Shown here: positions 18,266 through 29,256 of the stretch, in pieces
Numbering within the stretch: position 1 is the stretch's first letter
How the letters are laid out: each line of letters opens with the position of its first letter
Assembly (NCBI RefSeq): GCF_002872475.1
Contig: NZ_CP025682.1
Span: 1,674,001 to 1,738,000, forward strand
Direction: 5' to 3'
Length of the DNA stretch: 64,000 nucleotides
Source of the DNA: Pseudazoarcus pumilus
GTDB lineage: Bacteria; Pseudomonadota; Gammaproteobacteria; Burkholderiales; Rhodocyclaceae
Notes under the pieces: generated by a model
The model's input: only the letters and a program-made list of their open reading frames with translations
The model's database searches: none
Told to the model about the DNA's origin: nothing
Program-made: the position numbers and the translations under genes

Positions 18266-20008
18266 ATGCCCCGCCCCGCCGCTTCCATCTCCGATTTCCT
18301 CGCCATGCTTCGCCCCTACCGCAGCCGCGTCGCGGCCGCCGGCGTCGCATTGATCATTGCCGCGGGAGCGCTGCTGGCTGTGGGTCAGGGTTTGCGGGCG
18401 GTGATCGATCAGGGGTTTTCGGCGGGAGATCCGGCGTGGCTGGACCGGACGCTGGCGATCATGTTCGGGGTGATCGCGCTGCTGGCGGCGGCGACCTATG
18501 CGCGCTTCTACAACGTGTCGTGGCTGGGCGAGCGCATCACGGCGGATCTGCGGGGTCGGGTGTTCGACCATCTGCTGACGTTGCCGCCGTCGTGGTTCGA
18601 GGCCAATCGCACGGGCGAGGTGATTTCGCGCATCACGGCGGATACGGCGCAGATCGAGAGCGTGGTGGGGTCGACGCTGTCGATTGCGCTGCGCAACGTG
18701 CTGCTGCTGTTCGGCGGGCTGGCGATGATGTTCGCGACCAGTCTCAAGCTCACGCTGCTGACGATGATCGGCGTGCCGCTGGTGATCGCGCCCATCCTGA
18801 TCTACGGGCGGCGTGTGCGGCGACTGGCGCGCGAGTCGCAGGATCGCATCGCGGACCTGGGCAACCGCATCGACGAGACCATTCACGAAATCCGCGTGGT
18901 GCAGGCCTATGGCCACGAGGATGCGGACCGGGCGGACTTCGGCGCGCGCGTGGCGCGCAGCTTCGACACGGCGCGCTCGCGCATCCGCACGCGGGCGGCG
19001 CTGGTGGCGGCGGTGATCCTGCTGGTGTTCGGCGCCATCGCCTTCATTCTGTGGATCGGCGGGCACGACGTGCTGGATGGCGCCATCACGGCCGGGCAGC
19101 TTTCCGCCTTCGTGTTCTATGCGGCGATTGTCGCCGGTAGCGTGGCGGCGCTGTCCGAGGTGTGGGGCGAGCTGCAGCGCGCGGGCGGCGCGACCGAGCG
19201 GCTGATGGAGATTCTCGCCGCTCAGCCGGCCATCGCCCCGCCGGCCGACCCGCAGCCGCTGCCCGAGCCGGCGCGCGGCGAGATCGTATTCGACGACGTG
19301 CGCTTCCACTACCCCACCCGGCCGGATACGGCGGCGCTGGGCGGCTTTTCGCTGAACGTGGCGCCGGGCGAGACGGTGGCGCTGGTGGGGCCATCCGGCG
19401 CGGGCAAGACCACGGTGTTCCAGTTGCTGCTGCGCTTCTACGACCCGTCCGCAGGCGCGGTGCGGCTCGATGGGGTGGAGTTGTCGCGCGCCGACCCGCG
19501 CGCGGTGCGCGGCCACATCGCGCTGGTGCCGCAGGAGCCGGTGATCTTCGCCGCCAGCGTCATCGACAACGTGCGCTACGCGCGGCCCGAGGCGAGCCTG
19601 GACGAAGTGCGCGCGGCCTGCGCGGCGGCCTGGGCGGACGACTTCGTGCGCGCGCTGCCGCAAGGGTATGAGACGGATCTGGGCGAGCGCGGCGTGAAGC
19701 TCTCCGGCGGACAGCGCCAGCGCATCGCCATTGCCCGCGCGATTCTGGCCGACCGGCCGGTGCTGCTGCTGGACGAGGCCACATCCGCGCTGGATGCCGA
19801 GAGCGAGCGCATGGTGCAGGCGGCGCTGGAGCGACTGATGGAGAACCGCACGACGCTGGTCATCGCCCATCGACTGGCCACCGTGCAGCGCGCCGACCGC
19901 ATCGTGGTGATGGAGGCCGGGCGCATCATCGAGACGGGCACGCATGCGAGCCTCGTCGATGAGGACGGGCTGTATGCGCATCTGGCGCGGCTGCAGTTCG
20001 CCGCCTGA
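18266..20008 (+). CDS. ABCB/MsbA-type ABC exporter (fused membrane and ATPase domains)
   Basis: A half-transporter of 580 residues that should work as a homodimer. Residues ~20-320 hold six membrane segments of the type I exporter fold; residues ~335-575 are the nucleotide-binding domain with Walker A GPSGAGKTT, the signature LSGGQRQR, Walker B VLLLDEATSALD and the H-loop IAHRLAT. The closest functional groups are MsbA-like lipid flippases and multidrug exporters of the ABCB type; the substrate is undetermined. It ends 13 bases from the convergent HlyD-like gene, so a link with the exopolysaccharide cluster is possible but unproven. Confidence 0.92.
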   Translation: MPRPAASISDFLAMLRPYRSRVAAAGVALIIAAGALLAVGQGLRAVIDQGFSAGDPAWLDRTLAIMFGVIALLAAATYARFYNVSWLGERITADLRGRVFDHLLTLPPSWFEANRTGEVISRITADTAQIESVVGSTLSIALRNVLLLFGGLAMMFATSLKLTLLTMIGVPLVIAPILIYGRRVRRLARESQDRIADLGNRIDETIHEIRVVQAYGHEDADRADFGARVARSFDTARSRIRTRAALVAAVILLVFGAIAFILWIGGHDVLDGAITAGQLSAFVFYAAIVAGSVAALSEVWGELQRAGGATERLMEILAAQPAIAPPADPQPLPEPARGEIVFDDVRFHYPTRPDTAALGGFSLNVAPGETVALVGPSGAGKTTVFQLLLRFYDPSAGAVRLDGVELSRADPRAVRGHIALVPQEPVIFAASVIDNVRYARPEASLDEVRAACAAAWADDFVRALPQGYETDLGERGVKLSGGQRQRIAIARAILADRPVLLLDEATSALDAESERMVQAALERLMENRTTLVIAHRLATVQRADRIVVMEAGRIIETGTHASLVDEDGLYAHLARLQFAA

Positions 20009-20021
20009 GACGGGCATCCGC

Positions 20022-21083
20022 TCAGCGACCCGTTTCGTCTGGCGCACGCAGCGCCTGGAGCAGCGCGACGACGCGTGAGACCACGTTCCAGGTGCCGGTG
20101 ACCTTGACCGTCGTGAACAGCGGCATTTCGGCCGGCAGGCCGTCATCGACGCGCACGCGGAACTGCTGCATGCGCTGCGTGCTGTCGAAGCTGATCTGGA
20201 ATTCCGACGGAATCGCCGGCGCGATGCCGAGGATCTCGACGATCTCGCCGCGCACCTGCGTCAGGCCCACGCGCACGAAGACCTCGTCGCCGACCTCGGC
20301 GCGGAACAGCCGGCCCGGCTCCATGAAACCGACGACGTAGGCCGGGCCGCTGAGAATGCGCATCAGCGGCGTGCCGCGCGGCACGATCTGCCCCGGGTGG
20401 ATGTCCAGCTCCGACACCGTGCCGCCGATGGACGCGCGGATCAGGCCTTCGGCATAGTGGCTGCGCAACTGGGCCAGCGAGGCGCCCGCCACCGCGTAGT
20501 TCTGCTCGCCGCGCGCGATCTCCTCGGCGAGCGTGCCGCGCTCGGCCTGTAGCTGAGACAGTTCGCGCTCGGCCTCGTAGTACTTCTCCTCCAGGTCCTC
20601 GAGCCGCTTGCGGGTCGAATAGCCCTGCTGCAGCAGTTTCTTCGAATCCACCAGCGAGTCGCGCAGCGTGGCCACGCGCACGCGGGCCGTGGGAATCAGC
20701 GTGTCGAGCACGTTCAGACGGCTGCGCCGGGTGGCCAGATCGCCGGACAGCCGGTTGACGTCGATGACCAGGTCGGCGACATCGGCGAGCACGTCGATGC
20801 TGCGCAGCTGCGCCACGGCCATGTCTGCATGCACCGTCTGGCCGTCCTCGACCAGCACGTCCACCACCATGCCGTTGTAGTCGGGCGCGAGTACCACGTT
20901 GTCCTTGGTCACGCTGCCCGGCGCCTGCAGATAGAGCCGGTTGGCGGCCAGCACGTGCAGCAGGTAGAAGCACACGGCCAGCACCACCGAGAAATAGAAC
21001 ACCTTGCCGATGCGCCCCGATCGGCGCAGCCGCGCCTCGCTGACGAGGGTGTCGAGACGGCGTTTGGACTTGAGCGCGCGCAT
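20022..21083 (-). CDS. HlyD/Alg44-like membrane protein of an exopolysaccharide cluster
   Basis: A 353-residue inner-membrane protein: one transmembrane helix (about 27-46), a biotinyl/lipoyl-like strand pair (LAPDYNGMVVDVLVEDGQTV), a long coiled-coil hairpin (about 100-225) and the returning lipoyl half (IRASIGGTVSELDIHPGQIV), then a beta-barrel domain. This is the periplasmic adaptor layout of HlyD proteins. Unlike alginate Alg44 there is no N-terminal PilZ domain. It follows the glycosyltransferase gene with two bases between, so it most likely helps export or stabilise the polymer made by that enzyme. Confidence 0.88.
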   Translation of the reverse strand: MRALKSKRRLDTLVSEARLRRSGRIGKVFYFSVVLAVCFYLLHVLAANRLYLQAPGSVTKDNVVLAPDYNGMVVDVLVEDGQTVHADMAVAQLRSIDVLADVADLVIDVNRLSGDLATRRSRLNVLDTLIPTARVRVATLRDSLVDSKKLLQQGYSTRKRLEDLEEKYYEAERELSQLQAERGTLAEEIARGEQNYAVAGASLAQLRSHYAEGLIRASIGGTVSELDIHPGQIVPRGTPLMRILSGPAYVVGFMEPGRLFRAEVGDEVFVRVGLTQVRGEIVEILGIAPAIPSEFQISFDSTQRMQQFRVRVDDGLPAEMPLFTTVKVTGTWNVVSRVVALLQALRAPDETGR

Positions 21084-21085
21084 GC

Positions 21086-22351
21086 TCAGAACTGCTCCTG
21101 GGCACGATGTACCTTGCCCGGGTAGAAGCTGTCGCGGTAGGAGGCGCGGAACAGCAGTTCGCTCAGATAGGCGTGCAGGCGGTTGGCGCGCATGAACAGC
21201 GCGTCGTACACATTGGCCGCCGGCAGGTAGGCGAACAGGCCCCAGCGTCCGGGGCGCGGATGCAGCAGCACGCCCTGCAGCAGGTTGAGGGCTTCGAACA
21301 CGAACATCATCAGGTGCAGCGTGGCGAGCACGACGATGGCCCACCAGCCGAAGGTGAGGACGGCGTAGATCACGTAGGCCACGTAGGCGAAGGTCTGGAC
21401 GAGGTTGAACCAGATCTGGTTGAGCGCGGCGAGCATCTCGAGCAGCGAGAAGCGGCGCTGGAAGGGGTTGAAGACCTGACGGAACTTGCGCCAACGGTTG
21501 CGGATCAGGCTGCGGTTCCAGCGCAGGCGCTGGCGCCACAGCGCGCCCATGGTTTCGGGCACGTCGGTGAGTGCGCGCGCGTGCGGCGTGAAGCGGATGC
21601 GCCAGCCGGCCAGGCGCAGCTTGGTGGTGAGGTTGGAATCGTCGCCCGGGCCCACATCCCAGCCGCCCACGGCCTCGATGGCGCTGCGGCGAAACGCCCC
21701 GAAGGCGCCCGAGACGATCACCAGAATGCCCATCATCGACTGGAACTGGCGACCGATGGTGATGTTGGACAGATACTCGATGGACTGCAGCGCGGGCCAG
21801 ATGCCGTGGTGGTCGTTGCGCACGCCCAGTTCGCCCGACACCGCGCCGATGGCGGGCGCGCGCAGCAGTTCGCCGACGATGACCTGCACCGCGTCACGGT
21901 CGAACGAGGTGTCGATGTCGGCCACCACGAGGTATTCGCTGCTGCAGTAGCGCAGGCCCAGGTTCAGCGCCGCGGCCTTGCCGCTGCGCACGTCGGTGCC
22001 CAGATAGCGCGCGATCTCGCCACGGCGCTCGGCGGCCTTGCCGTATGCGTACATCTCGCGCCCCGCGCCGTCCTGCACGACGACGATCTCGAGCCGGCGA
22101 TGCGTCTGCTCGAGCAGCGAACCGAGCGTGTTGCGCAGGCCCGCGACATCGTTCATGCCCACCAGCAGCACGCTCACGCGCAGTTCCGGCGGCGCCAGCC
22201 GGGGCCGGTGGAACAACGCGTTGATCGCCACCGCGAACGACGACAGAACGAAGCGCGGAAATTCGAACAGGAAGTAGAACCAGTAGATGACGAACACGTT
22301 GGCGGGCGTGAGCTGGCGCCAGTAGGCTTCGAGCACGTCAAGCATCGGCAT
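21086..22351 (-). CDS. Processive family 2 glycosyltransferase (polysaccharide synthase)
   Basis: A 421-residue membrane enzyme of the cellulose/alginate/hyaluronan synthase type. An N-terminal membrane segment (about 17-47) is followed by a GT-A domain with substrate Asp94, DID at 145-147, the acceptor region SGAFGAFR at 214-221, GDD at 236-238 in the place of the usual TED/GED base motif, and QRLRW at 274-278 (QxxRW). Several helices follow (about 310-400). The sugar cannot be told. No PilZ domain is fused. The start 22351 overlaps the upstream gene by 14 bases; an internal ATG at 22345 is the alternative. Confidence 0.9.
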   Translation of the reverse strand: MPMLDVLEAYWRQLTPANVFVIYWFYFLFEFPRFVLSSFAVAINALFHRPRLAPPELRVSVLLVGMNDVAGLRNTLGSLLEQTHRRLEIVVVQDGAGREMYAYGKAAERRGEIARYLGTDVRSGKAAALNLGLRYCSSEYLVVADIDTSFDRDAVQVIVGELLRAPAIGAVSGELGVRNDHHGIWPALQSIEYLSNITIGRQFQSMMGILVIVSGAFGAFRRSAIEAVGGWDVGPGDDSNLTTKLRLAGWRIRFTPHARALTDVPETMGALWRQRLRWNRSLIRNRWRKFRQVFNPFQRRFSLLEMLAALNQIWFNLVQTFAYVAYVIYAVLTFGWWAIVVLATLHLMMFVFEALNLLQGVLLHPRPGRWGLFAYLPAANVYDALFMRANRLHAYLSELLFRASYRDSFYPGKVHRAQEQF

Positions 22352-23651
22352 TCATCCGGGCGAGGAAGGCCGCGATCTGCTCAGCGTCGAGCAGGCGCGC
22401 CTCGATGTACTCGCCGATGCCCAGCACTTGCGACATCTGGCCGCGGATGCGCGCCTCGATGGCGGCGAAGCTCGCCGGGTCGGTCTCCGGCAGGCACAGC
22501 AGGATCTCGTCGTCGATCATCGACACCGAATCGGTCTTGCGCAGCAGCTGCGCGAGCAGATCGACGACGAGGTCGTAGTACTTGTGCAGGGCCTGCGGGC
22601 CGAGCTTGTCGTACAGCGCCTGGTCGTCGGCAATGCGCAGCGCCATCACGACGAAGTGCCGCGCGTAGCGTTCGCCCAGCTTCACGCAGTAGTCGGTCAC
22701 CACGGCGAAGCTCTCGGGCGAACGCCAGGTGTCGAACGCCATCAGCCGATCCTGCAGGCGCTCGGCCGGCATGCGGCCGGTCACGCAGGCCACGCGGCCG
22801 GCCTCGGTCAGCGTGTAGGCGTGCCAATCGACGTGATCGGCGGTGTCGGCCCCGGTACGCCCGCCACAGTCGCCGCACAGCAGTTCCACCGCCGGTTCGG
22901 TGGCGACCTCGCCGCAGGCATCGCACTGCACGATGACGCCCGGCGCGTCGTAATCGACGCCGAAATGACGCAGTTCGCGGTCACACTTCGGGCACACCAG
23001 CGTCGTGCCCTGCAGGAAGTCGGCCTTGGGGCGCTGCGTACCGCAGCGGTAGTGGTGGATCACCTGCTTGTCCGAAACATGGGCCGAGCGGCACTGCGCG
23101 CAAACCTCGCGGGCATGCACGCGCGCCGAGCCGCAGTCGCGGCATACATGCGTGCGCTCATGAAAGCGCCGCGTGAGCAACCGTGCCGCGGCCAGGCGCT
23201 CCAGCGTCTGGCGCGGCTGCGGCAGAAAGGCCAGTTGGGGGTAGTCGAAGAAGTCGCTCGCATCGGCATTCACGCAGGGCGACAGTTCGGTGTCGCGCGT
23301 GTGCAGATAGCCCAGCGCCAGCAGGGCGTCGCGCTCGCGCGCATCGCGTGCGCTCGCCAGAGCGCGCACCCGGCCTGCGACGACGCGCGCGGCTTCGAGC
23401 GCCAGCGCGAGTTCCTCGCGATCCGACGTGTCGCAATAGCGGTCGGCCCCGCGGATGCCGACCCCGCTGCGGGCGATGACGTAGGCCAGCGGATTGAACG
23501 TCCCCTGCCGGCGCAGCGCCCGCGCCTGGGCCGCATCGTCGGGCAGCACCACGGCATCGACCCGAACACCTGCTTCGGTCTGCTCGATGCGTGCCCAGTC
23601 CGCCGGCAGCGGCGGACTGGTGGGCGGAACCAGGGCGGTATGGGCGGTCAT
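22338..23651 (-). CDS. Zinc-ribbon protein with a degenerate C-terminal GGDEF domain
   Basis: A 437-residue cytosolic protein, first gene of the cluster with the glycosyltransferase and HlyD-like protein. Residues 170-262 hold five CxxC pairs (170/173, 184/187, 220/223, 243/246, 259/262) plus Cys203, suggesting two or three zinc ribbons. Residues ~315-411 align with a GGDEF fold: an RxxD (RKTD, 371-374) is followed by IDDEIL where GGDEF is expected, then LCLPETD, as in cyclases. The signature is lost, so it probably binds rather than makes c-di-GMP; that is inference. The start at 23651 has a good SD (GAGGAG). The N-terminal ~160 residues match nothing I recognise. Confidence 0.8.
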   Translation of the reverse strand: MTAHTALVPPTSPPLPADWARIEQTEAGVRVDAVVLPDDAAQARALRRQGTFNPLAYVIARSGVGIRGADRYCDTSDREELALALEAARVVAGRVRALASARDARERDALLALGYLHTRDTELSPCVNADASDFFDYPQLAFLPQPRQTLERLAAARLLTRRFHERTHVCRDCGSARVHAREVCAQCRSAHVSDKQVIHHYRCGTQRPKADFLQGTTLVCPKCDRELRHFGVDYDAPGVIVQCDACGEVATEPAVELLCGDCGGRTGADTADHVDWHAYTLTEAGRVACVTGRMPAERLQDRLMAFDTWRSPESFAVVTDYCVKLGERYARHFVVMALRIADDQALYDKLGPQALHKYYDLVVDLLAQLLRKTDSVSMIDDEILLCLPETDPASFAAIEARIRGQMSQVLGIGEYIEARLLDAEQIAAFLARMNADA

Positions 23652-23882
23652 GCGCACTCCTCGCTTGCGGCATCGGACATCGAAGCCGTATCGCACATGG
23701 CATGCAGCGGCCGATGCTACCCGAGCCCGATGTCAAAGCAATATGCAAATCGCACAGATCATGACATTTGCACGGTCTTCGCCGTGATAGTCGCGTTCGC
23801 GGCTTGCGTTGCGCGCGCGTAAGCTGCGGGAACCTTGCACAGCTGCAGTGTCGGACTGTGCGACGCCACCACGGAGGACACG

Positions 23883-25190
23883 ATGAGCGGCAATCACGAC
23901 CACGAACGCAGCCTGCTCGACGACGCGCTGTCGCGCCTGCAGGACATCTTCGACCGGCTGGACGTGGCCGACGACGTCCGCGCCCGCCTCGCACAGCCGG
24001 CACTGGCGCTGCAGGTGGGCATTCCGGTGCGCATGGACGACGGCCGGCTGGAGGTGTTCACCGGCTGGCGCGTGCACTACGACACCATGCGCGGGCCGGC
24101 CAAGGGCGGCGTACGCTTTCACCCGGCGGTCAATCGCGACGAAGTCACGACGCTGGCCTTCTGGATGGCGATCAAGTGCGCGGTGGTGGACCTGCCCTTC
24201 GGCGGCGGCAAGGGCGGCGTGGCGGTGGATCCGAAGAAGCTCTCGCGGCTGGAACTCGAACGCCTGTCGCGCGGCTACATGCGCGCGGTGGCAGACATCG
24301 TGGGGCCGGACCGCGACATTCCGGCGCCGGACGTGAACACCAACCCGACCGTGATGGGCTGGATGGCCGACGAGTACGACGCCATCGTGCGTTGCCAGCA
24401 ACCGGCGGTGATCACCGGCAAGCCGCTGGCGCTGGGCGGCTCTCCGGGGCGCGTGGAATCGACCGGGCGCGGCGCGCTGCAGGTGCTCGACATGTGGGCC
24501 AGGCGCCACGACCGCAAGCCCGAGGACACCACGTTGGCGGTGCAGGGCTTCGGCAACGCCGGCTACCACTTCGCGCGGCTTGCGCACGAGCGGGGCTACC
24601 GCGTGGTCGCGGTGTCGGATTCCAAGGGTGCGATCTTTGATGCCGAGGGGCTGAGCCCGGAGCCGATCTGGCACCACAAGAACGAGTCGCGCGAACTCAA
24701 GGGCATGGTGTATTGCGAGGAATCCGTGCTGTGCGAGTGCGACCGCAGCACGGCCATGAGCCAGGACGAGTTGCTGGCGCTGGACGCGGACGTGCTGGTG
24801 CTGGCCGCGCTGGAAGACCAGATCCACGCCGACAACGCCGGCAACGTGCGGGCCGGCCTGGTGCTGGAGATCGCCAACGGGCCGGTCACCAGCGAGGCCG
24901 ACGACGTGCTCGCCAGCCGCGGCATCCCCGTGCTCCCCGACGTGCTGGCCAACACCGGCGGCGTCATCGTCAGCCACCTCGAATGGGTGCAGAACCGCAT
25001 CGGCGAGCAATGGGACGAAGACACCGTCAACGCCCGCATGGCCGAGCGCATCGCCCGCGAGGCCGAGCGCGTGATGGATCGCGCCGCAAAGGACGAAGTG
25101 AGCTACCGCACGGCCGCCTATCTGCAGGGCATCGGCCGCATCGCCGAGGCCATCGAACAGCGCGGCACGGCGAGCGATTTCGGCAGTTGA
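23883..25190 (+). CDS. gdhA: Glu/Leu/Phe/Val dehydrogenase, probably glutamate dehydrogenase
   Basis: It interconverts glutamate and 2-oxoglutarate plus ammonia with NAD(P). The 435-residue protein has the substrate and catalytic region MRGPAKGGVRFHP and DLPFGGGKGGV with the active Lys, DIPAPDVNTN, and the Rossmann nucleotide motif GFGNAGYH. Length and motifs fit hexameric GDH. Whether it prefers NAD or NADP was not resolved. An SD (GGAGG, eight bases upstream) fixes the start. It diverges from the zinc-ribbon gene across 231 bases. Confidence 0.93.
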   Translation: MSGNHDHERSLLDDALSRLQDIFDRLDVADDVRARLAQPALALQVGIPVRMDDGRLEVFTGWRVHYDTMRGPAKGGVRFHPAVNRDEVTTLAFWMAIKCAVVDLPFGGGKGGVAVDPKKLSRLELERLSRGYMRAVADIVGPDRDIPAPDVNTNPTVMGWMADEYDAIVRCQQPAVITGKPLALGGSPGRVESTGRGALQVLDMWARRHDRKPEDTTLAVQGFGNAGYHFARLAHERGYRVVAVSDSKGAIFDAEGLSPEPIWHHKNESRELKGMVYCEESVLCECDRSTAMSQDELLALDADVLVLAALEDQIHADNAGNVRAGLVLEIANGPVTSEADDVLASRGIPVLPDVLANTGGVIVSHLEWVQNRIGEQWDEDTVNARMAERIAREAERVMDRAAKDEVSYRTAAYLQGIGRIAEAIEQRGTASDFGS

Positions 25191-25213
25191 GGCGCGCCTT
25201 GATCGCGCAGATC

Positions 25214-25250
25214 GTAGGGCGGATTAGCGCAGCGTAATCCGCCGGATGTG
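25214..25250. repeat. REP-like hairpin element, second copy
   Basis: GGCGGATTA (25218-25226) and TAATCCGCC (25235-25243) form a perfect nine-base stem around the loop GCGCAGCG. The outer flanks are GTAG and GGATGTG. Same architecture as the element at 16861-16895, with compensating changes in both stem arms. Confidence 0.65.
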
Positions 25251-25373
25251 TGGCCCATGCGACGCAATGCACTTCGGTTGTTGCGCCCTGCCTTTCGCCT
25301 GCGGCCCGGCGCGGCCCCGGGCGCGCGGTGGTAGACTGCGCCCCTTAGCATTTCGCAGGATCGAGCGTTTTCC

Positions 25374-27038
<1,665 letters not shown>

Positions 27039-27045
27039 GCTCGAC

Positions 27046-27294
27046 ATGTACGCGCACCCGACTCACGTAACCTTCGACGACATCCGGATGTGGGTGTCGA
27101 TTGCCGATGGCCGCGTGATCGGCGTGCCGCTCGCATGGTTTCCGCGCTTGCTGAATGCCTCTGCGGACCAACGCGCCAAATTCGAATTGAGTCCCGGCGG
27201 ATTGCACTGGAATGAACTCGACGAAGACATCTCCGTGGCTGGGCTTCTCGCCGGCCGCGGCGACATGACGCACCCGCCGCGCGCCGTTGCCTGA
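27046..27294 (+). CDS. DUF2442 domain protein
   Basis: An 82-residue protein with the DUF2442 core: MWVSIADGRVIGVPLAWFPRL, then LNASADQRAKFEL and GLHWNELDEDISVAGLL. The family function is unknown; some members sit beside DUF4160 proteins in toxin-antitoxin-like pairs, but no such partner is present here. The start is eight bases after ettA, so it may ride on the ettA transcript. It ends 21 bases before purT. Confidence 0.85.
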   Translation: MYAHPTHVTFDDIRMWVSIADGRVIGVPLAWFPRLLNASADQRAKFELSPGGLHWNELDEDISVAGLLAGRGDMTHPPRAVA

Positions 27295-27315
27295 ACCGAC
27301 TCACCGGAACACCGC

Positions 27316-28497
27316 ATGACCCGAATCGGCACCCCGCTCTCCCCGACCGCCACGCGCGTGCTGCTGTGCGGCGCGGGCGAGCTTGGCAAGGAAGTCGCGA
27401 TCGAACTGCAGCGCCTGGGCTGCGAGGTGATTGCCGTCGATCGCTACGAGAGCGCGCCGGCCATGCAGGTGGCGCATCGCAGCCACGTGATCTCGATGCT
27501 CGACGGCGCGGCACTGCGCGCGGTGGTCGAGCGCGAGCAGCCGCATTACATCGTTCCCGAGATCGAGGCCATCGCCACCGCGACGCTGGTGGAGCTGGAA
27601 GCCGAGGGCCATACCGTGGTGCCCACCGCGCGCGCCACGCAACTGACGATGGACCGCGAAGGCATCCGGCGGCTGGCAGCCGAAGAACTCGGCCTGCCGA
27701 CTTCGCCCTACCGTTTTGCCGAAACCTTCGATGACTATGCCGCTGCGGTCGATGCCGTGGGCTTCCCGTGCGTGGTCAAGCCGGTGATGAGCTCATCCGG
27801 CAAGGGTCAGAGCGTGCTGCGCTCGAGCGATGACGTTCACCGCGCGTGGGAGCACGCGCAGGAAGGCGGTCGCGCGGGCAAGGGTCGCGTCATCGTCGAA
27901 GGCTTTGTCGATTTCGACTACGAGATCACGCTGCTGACCGTGCGCCACATCAATGGCACGAGCTTTTGCGCGCCGGTCGGCCACCGTCAGGAAGACGGCG
28001 ACTATCGCGAATCCTGGCAGCCACAGGCGATGAGCGAGGCCGCGTTGCGTGAATCCGAGCGCATCGCGCTGGCCGTGACCGACGCACTGGGCGGGCGTGG
28101 CCTGTTCGGCGTCGAGCTGTTCGTCAAGGGCGACGCGGTGTGGTTCAGCGAAGTCTCGCCGCGCCCGCACGACACCGGGCTGGTCACGCTGATCTCGCAG
28201 GATCTGTCCGAGTTCGCGCTGCATGCACGCGCCATTCTCGGGCTGCCAATTCCGAAGATTCGCCTTCACGGCCCGTCCGCGTCCGCCGTGATCCTGGTCG
28301 ACGGCGATTCGGAGCAGACCCGATTCGCCAATCTGGAGGCCGCGCTGGCCGATCCAGACACCGCGCTGCGCCTGTTCGGCAAGCCCGCAGTGCATGGGCG
28401 GCGACGCATGGGCGTGGCACTCGCGCTCGATGAGACGGTCGAAGCTGCAAAAGACAAAGCCCTGCGCGCTGCGCATGCAGTCGAAATCGAATTCTGA
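27316..28497 (+). CDS. purT: Formate-dependent phosphoribosylglycinamide formyltransferase PurT
   Basis: An ATP-grasp enzyme that makes formyl-GAR from formate, ATP and GAR in purine synthesis, replacing the folate-dependent PurN step. Its 393 residues equal the family length. Signatures: N-terminal [20 protein letters not shown], the ATP-grasp [13 protein letters not shown] loop, the metal-binding [10 protein letters not shown], and [20 protein letters not shown] at the end. No deviation seen. Whether purN also exists lies outside this window. Confidence 0.97.
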   Translation: MTRIGTPLSPTATRVLLCGAGELGKEVAIELQRLGCEVIAVDRYESAPAMQVAHRSHVISMLDGAALRAVVEREQPHYIVPEIEAIATATLVELEAEGHTVVPTARATQLTMDREGIRRLAAEELGLPTSPYRFAETFDDYAAAVDAVGFPCVVKPVMSSSGKGQSVLRSSDDVHRAWEHAQEGGRAGKGRVIVEGFVDFDYEITLLTVRHINGTSFCAPVGHRQEDGDYRESWQPQAMSEAALRESERIALAVTDALGGRGLFGVELFVKGDAVWFSEVSPRPHDTGLVTLISQDLSEFALHARAILGLPIPKIRLHGPSASAVILVDGDSEQTRFANLEAALADPDTALRLFGKPAVHGRRRMGVALALDETVEAAKDKALRAAHAVEIEF

Positions 28498-28543
28498 TTC
28501 CACTCGCCGGCAAGGCCGGCATAACCACCCGGAGAGTTGTCCC

Positions 28544-28825
28544 ATGACCCAAGCAAGCGCCCGCCACATCCTCGTCGACACCGAACAGGAATGCCTGGAC
28601 CTCAAGCAAAGCATTGCCAATGGCGAAGACTTCGTCGCGCTGGCGATGAAGCACTCCAAGTGCCCCTCGGGCCGTCGCGGTGGCGAACTGGGCAGCTTCG
28701 GCCGCGGCCAGATGGTGCGCGAGTTCGACGAAGTCGTGTTCACCGCCCCGCTCAACGAAGTCCAGGGCCCGGTCAAGACGCAGTTCGGCTATCACCTGGT
28801 CGAAGTGACCGCCCGTAACGACTGA
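28544..28825 (+). CDS. ppiC: Parvulin-type peptidyl-prolyl cis-trans isomerase
   Basis: A single-domain 93-residue cytosolic parvulin. Conserved elements: ARHILVDTEQECLDLK (first strand with the active His), FVALAMKHSKCPSGRRGGELGSFGRGQMV, and FGYHLVEV with the last active-site His. There is no signal peptide, so it acts in the cytoplasm. An SD (GGAGAG) lies eight to thirteen bases before the start. It follows purT by 46 bases. Confidence 0.95.
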   Translation: MTQASARHILVDTEQECLDLKQSIANGEDFVALAMKHSKCPSGRRGGELGSFGRGQMVREFDEVVFTAPLNEVQGPVKTQFGYHLVEVTARND

Positions 28826-28884
28826 TTCCAGGAACGCAGGCCGGACGCGCGCGATTGACGCTCGTCCGGCCGGCCAACTTACCC

Positions 28885-29229
28885 ATGCGCATCTACCACA
28901 ACCCCCGCTGTTCCAAGAGTCGCGGCACGCTCGCGCTGCTCGAGGAGGCCGGCGTCACGCCCGAGATCATCCACTATCTCGACACCCCGCCCACGCGCGC
29001 CGAACTCGTCGCGCTGCTCGCCAAACTCGGCATGCAGCCGTCCGAGCTGGTACGCCGTGGCGAAGACATCTGCAAGACCGAATATGCCGGTCGGACCATG
29101 AGCGAGGACGACTGGCTCGACGCCATGCTCGCACACCCGGTGCTGATCGAACGTCCCATCGTCGTCGCGGGTGAACGCGCAGTGATCGGACGACCGCCGG
29201 AGAAGGTGCTCGAACTGCTCGACGTGTAA
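28885..29229 (+). CDS. arsC: ArsC-family arsenate reductase (glutaredoxin type)
   Basis: A 114-residue thioredoxin-fold protein with the ArsC active cysteine at residue 9 (HNPRCSKSRGTL) and the conserved RPIVV near residue 90. The middle segment GEDICKTEY differs from the E. coli enzyme, as in many chromosomal members called ArsC by family. There is no ars operon around it (no arsB, arsR or arsH), so arsenate may not be its physiological substrate; the related Spx/YffB branch is the alternative. Start 28885 was chosen because the fold starts there. Confidence 0.88.
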   Translation: MRIYHNPRCSKSRGTLALLEEAGVTPEIIHYLDTPPTRAELVALLAKLGMQPSELVRRGEDICKTEYAGRTMSEDDWLDAMLAHPVLIERPIVVAGERAVIGRPPEKVLELLDV

Positions 29230-29256
29230 TTTCCGGTAACCCATCGGGCACCTCGC

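Noticed and set aside
18155-20146. 663-residue minus-strand open frame across the ABC exporter
   Set aside because: Low-complexity Arg/His-rich translation opposite a complete transporter gene; effect of high GC at third codon positions. The same holds for long frames opposite yaaA/bioA, the SLC13 gene and the ClC gene.
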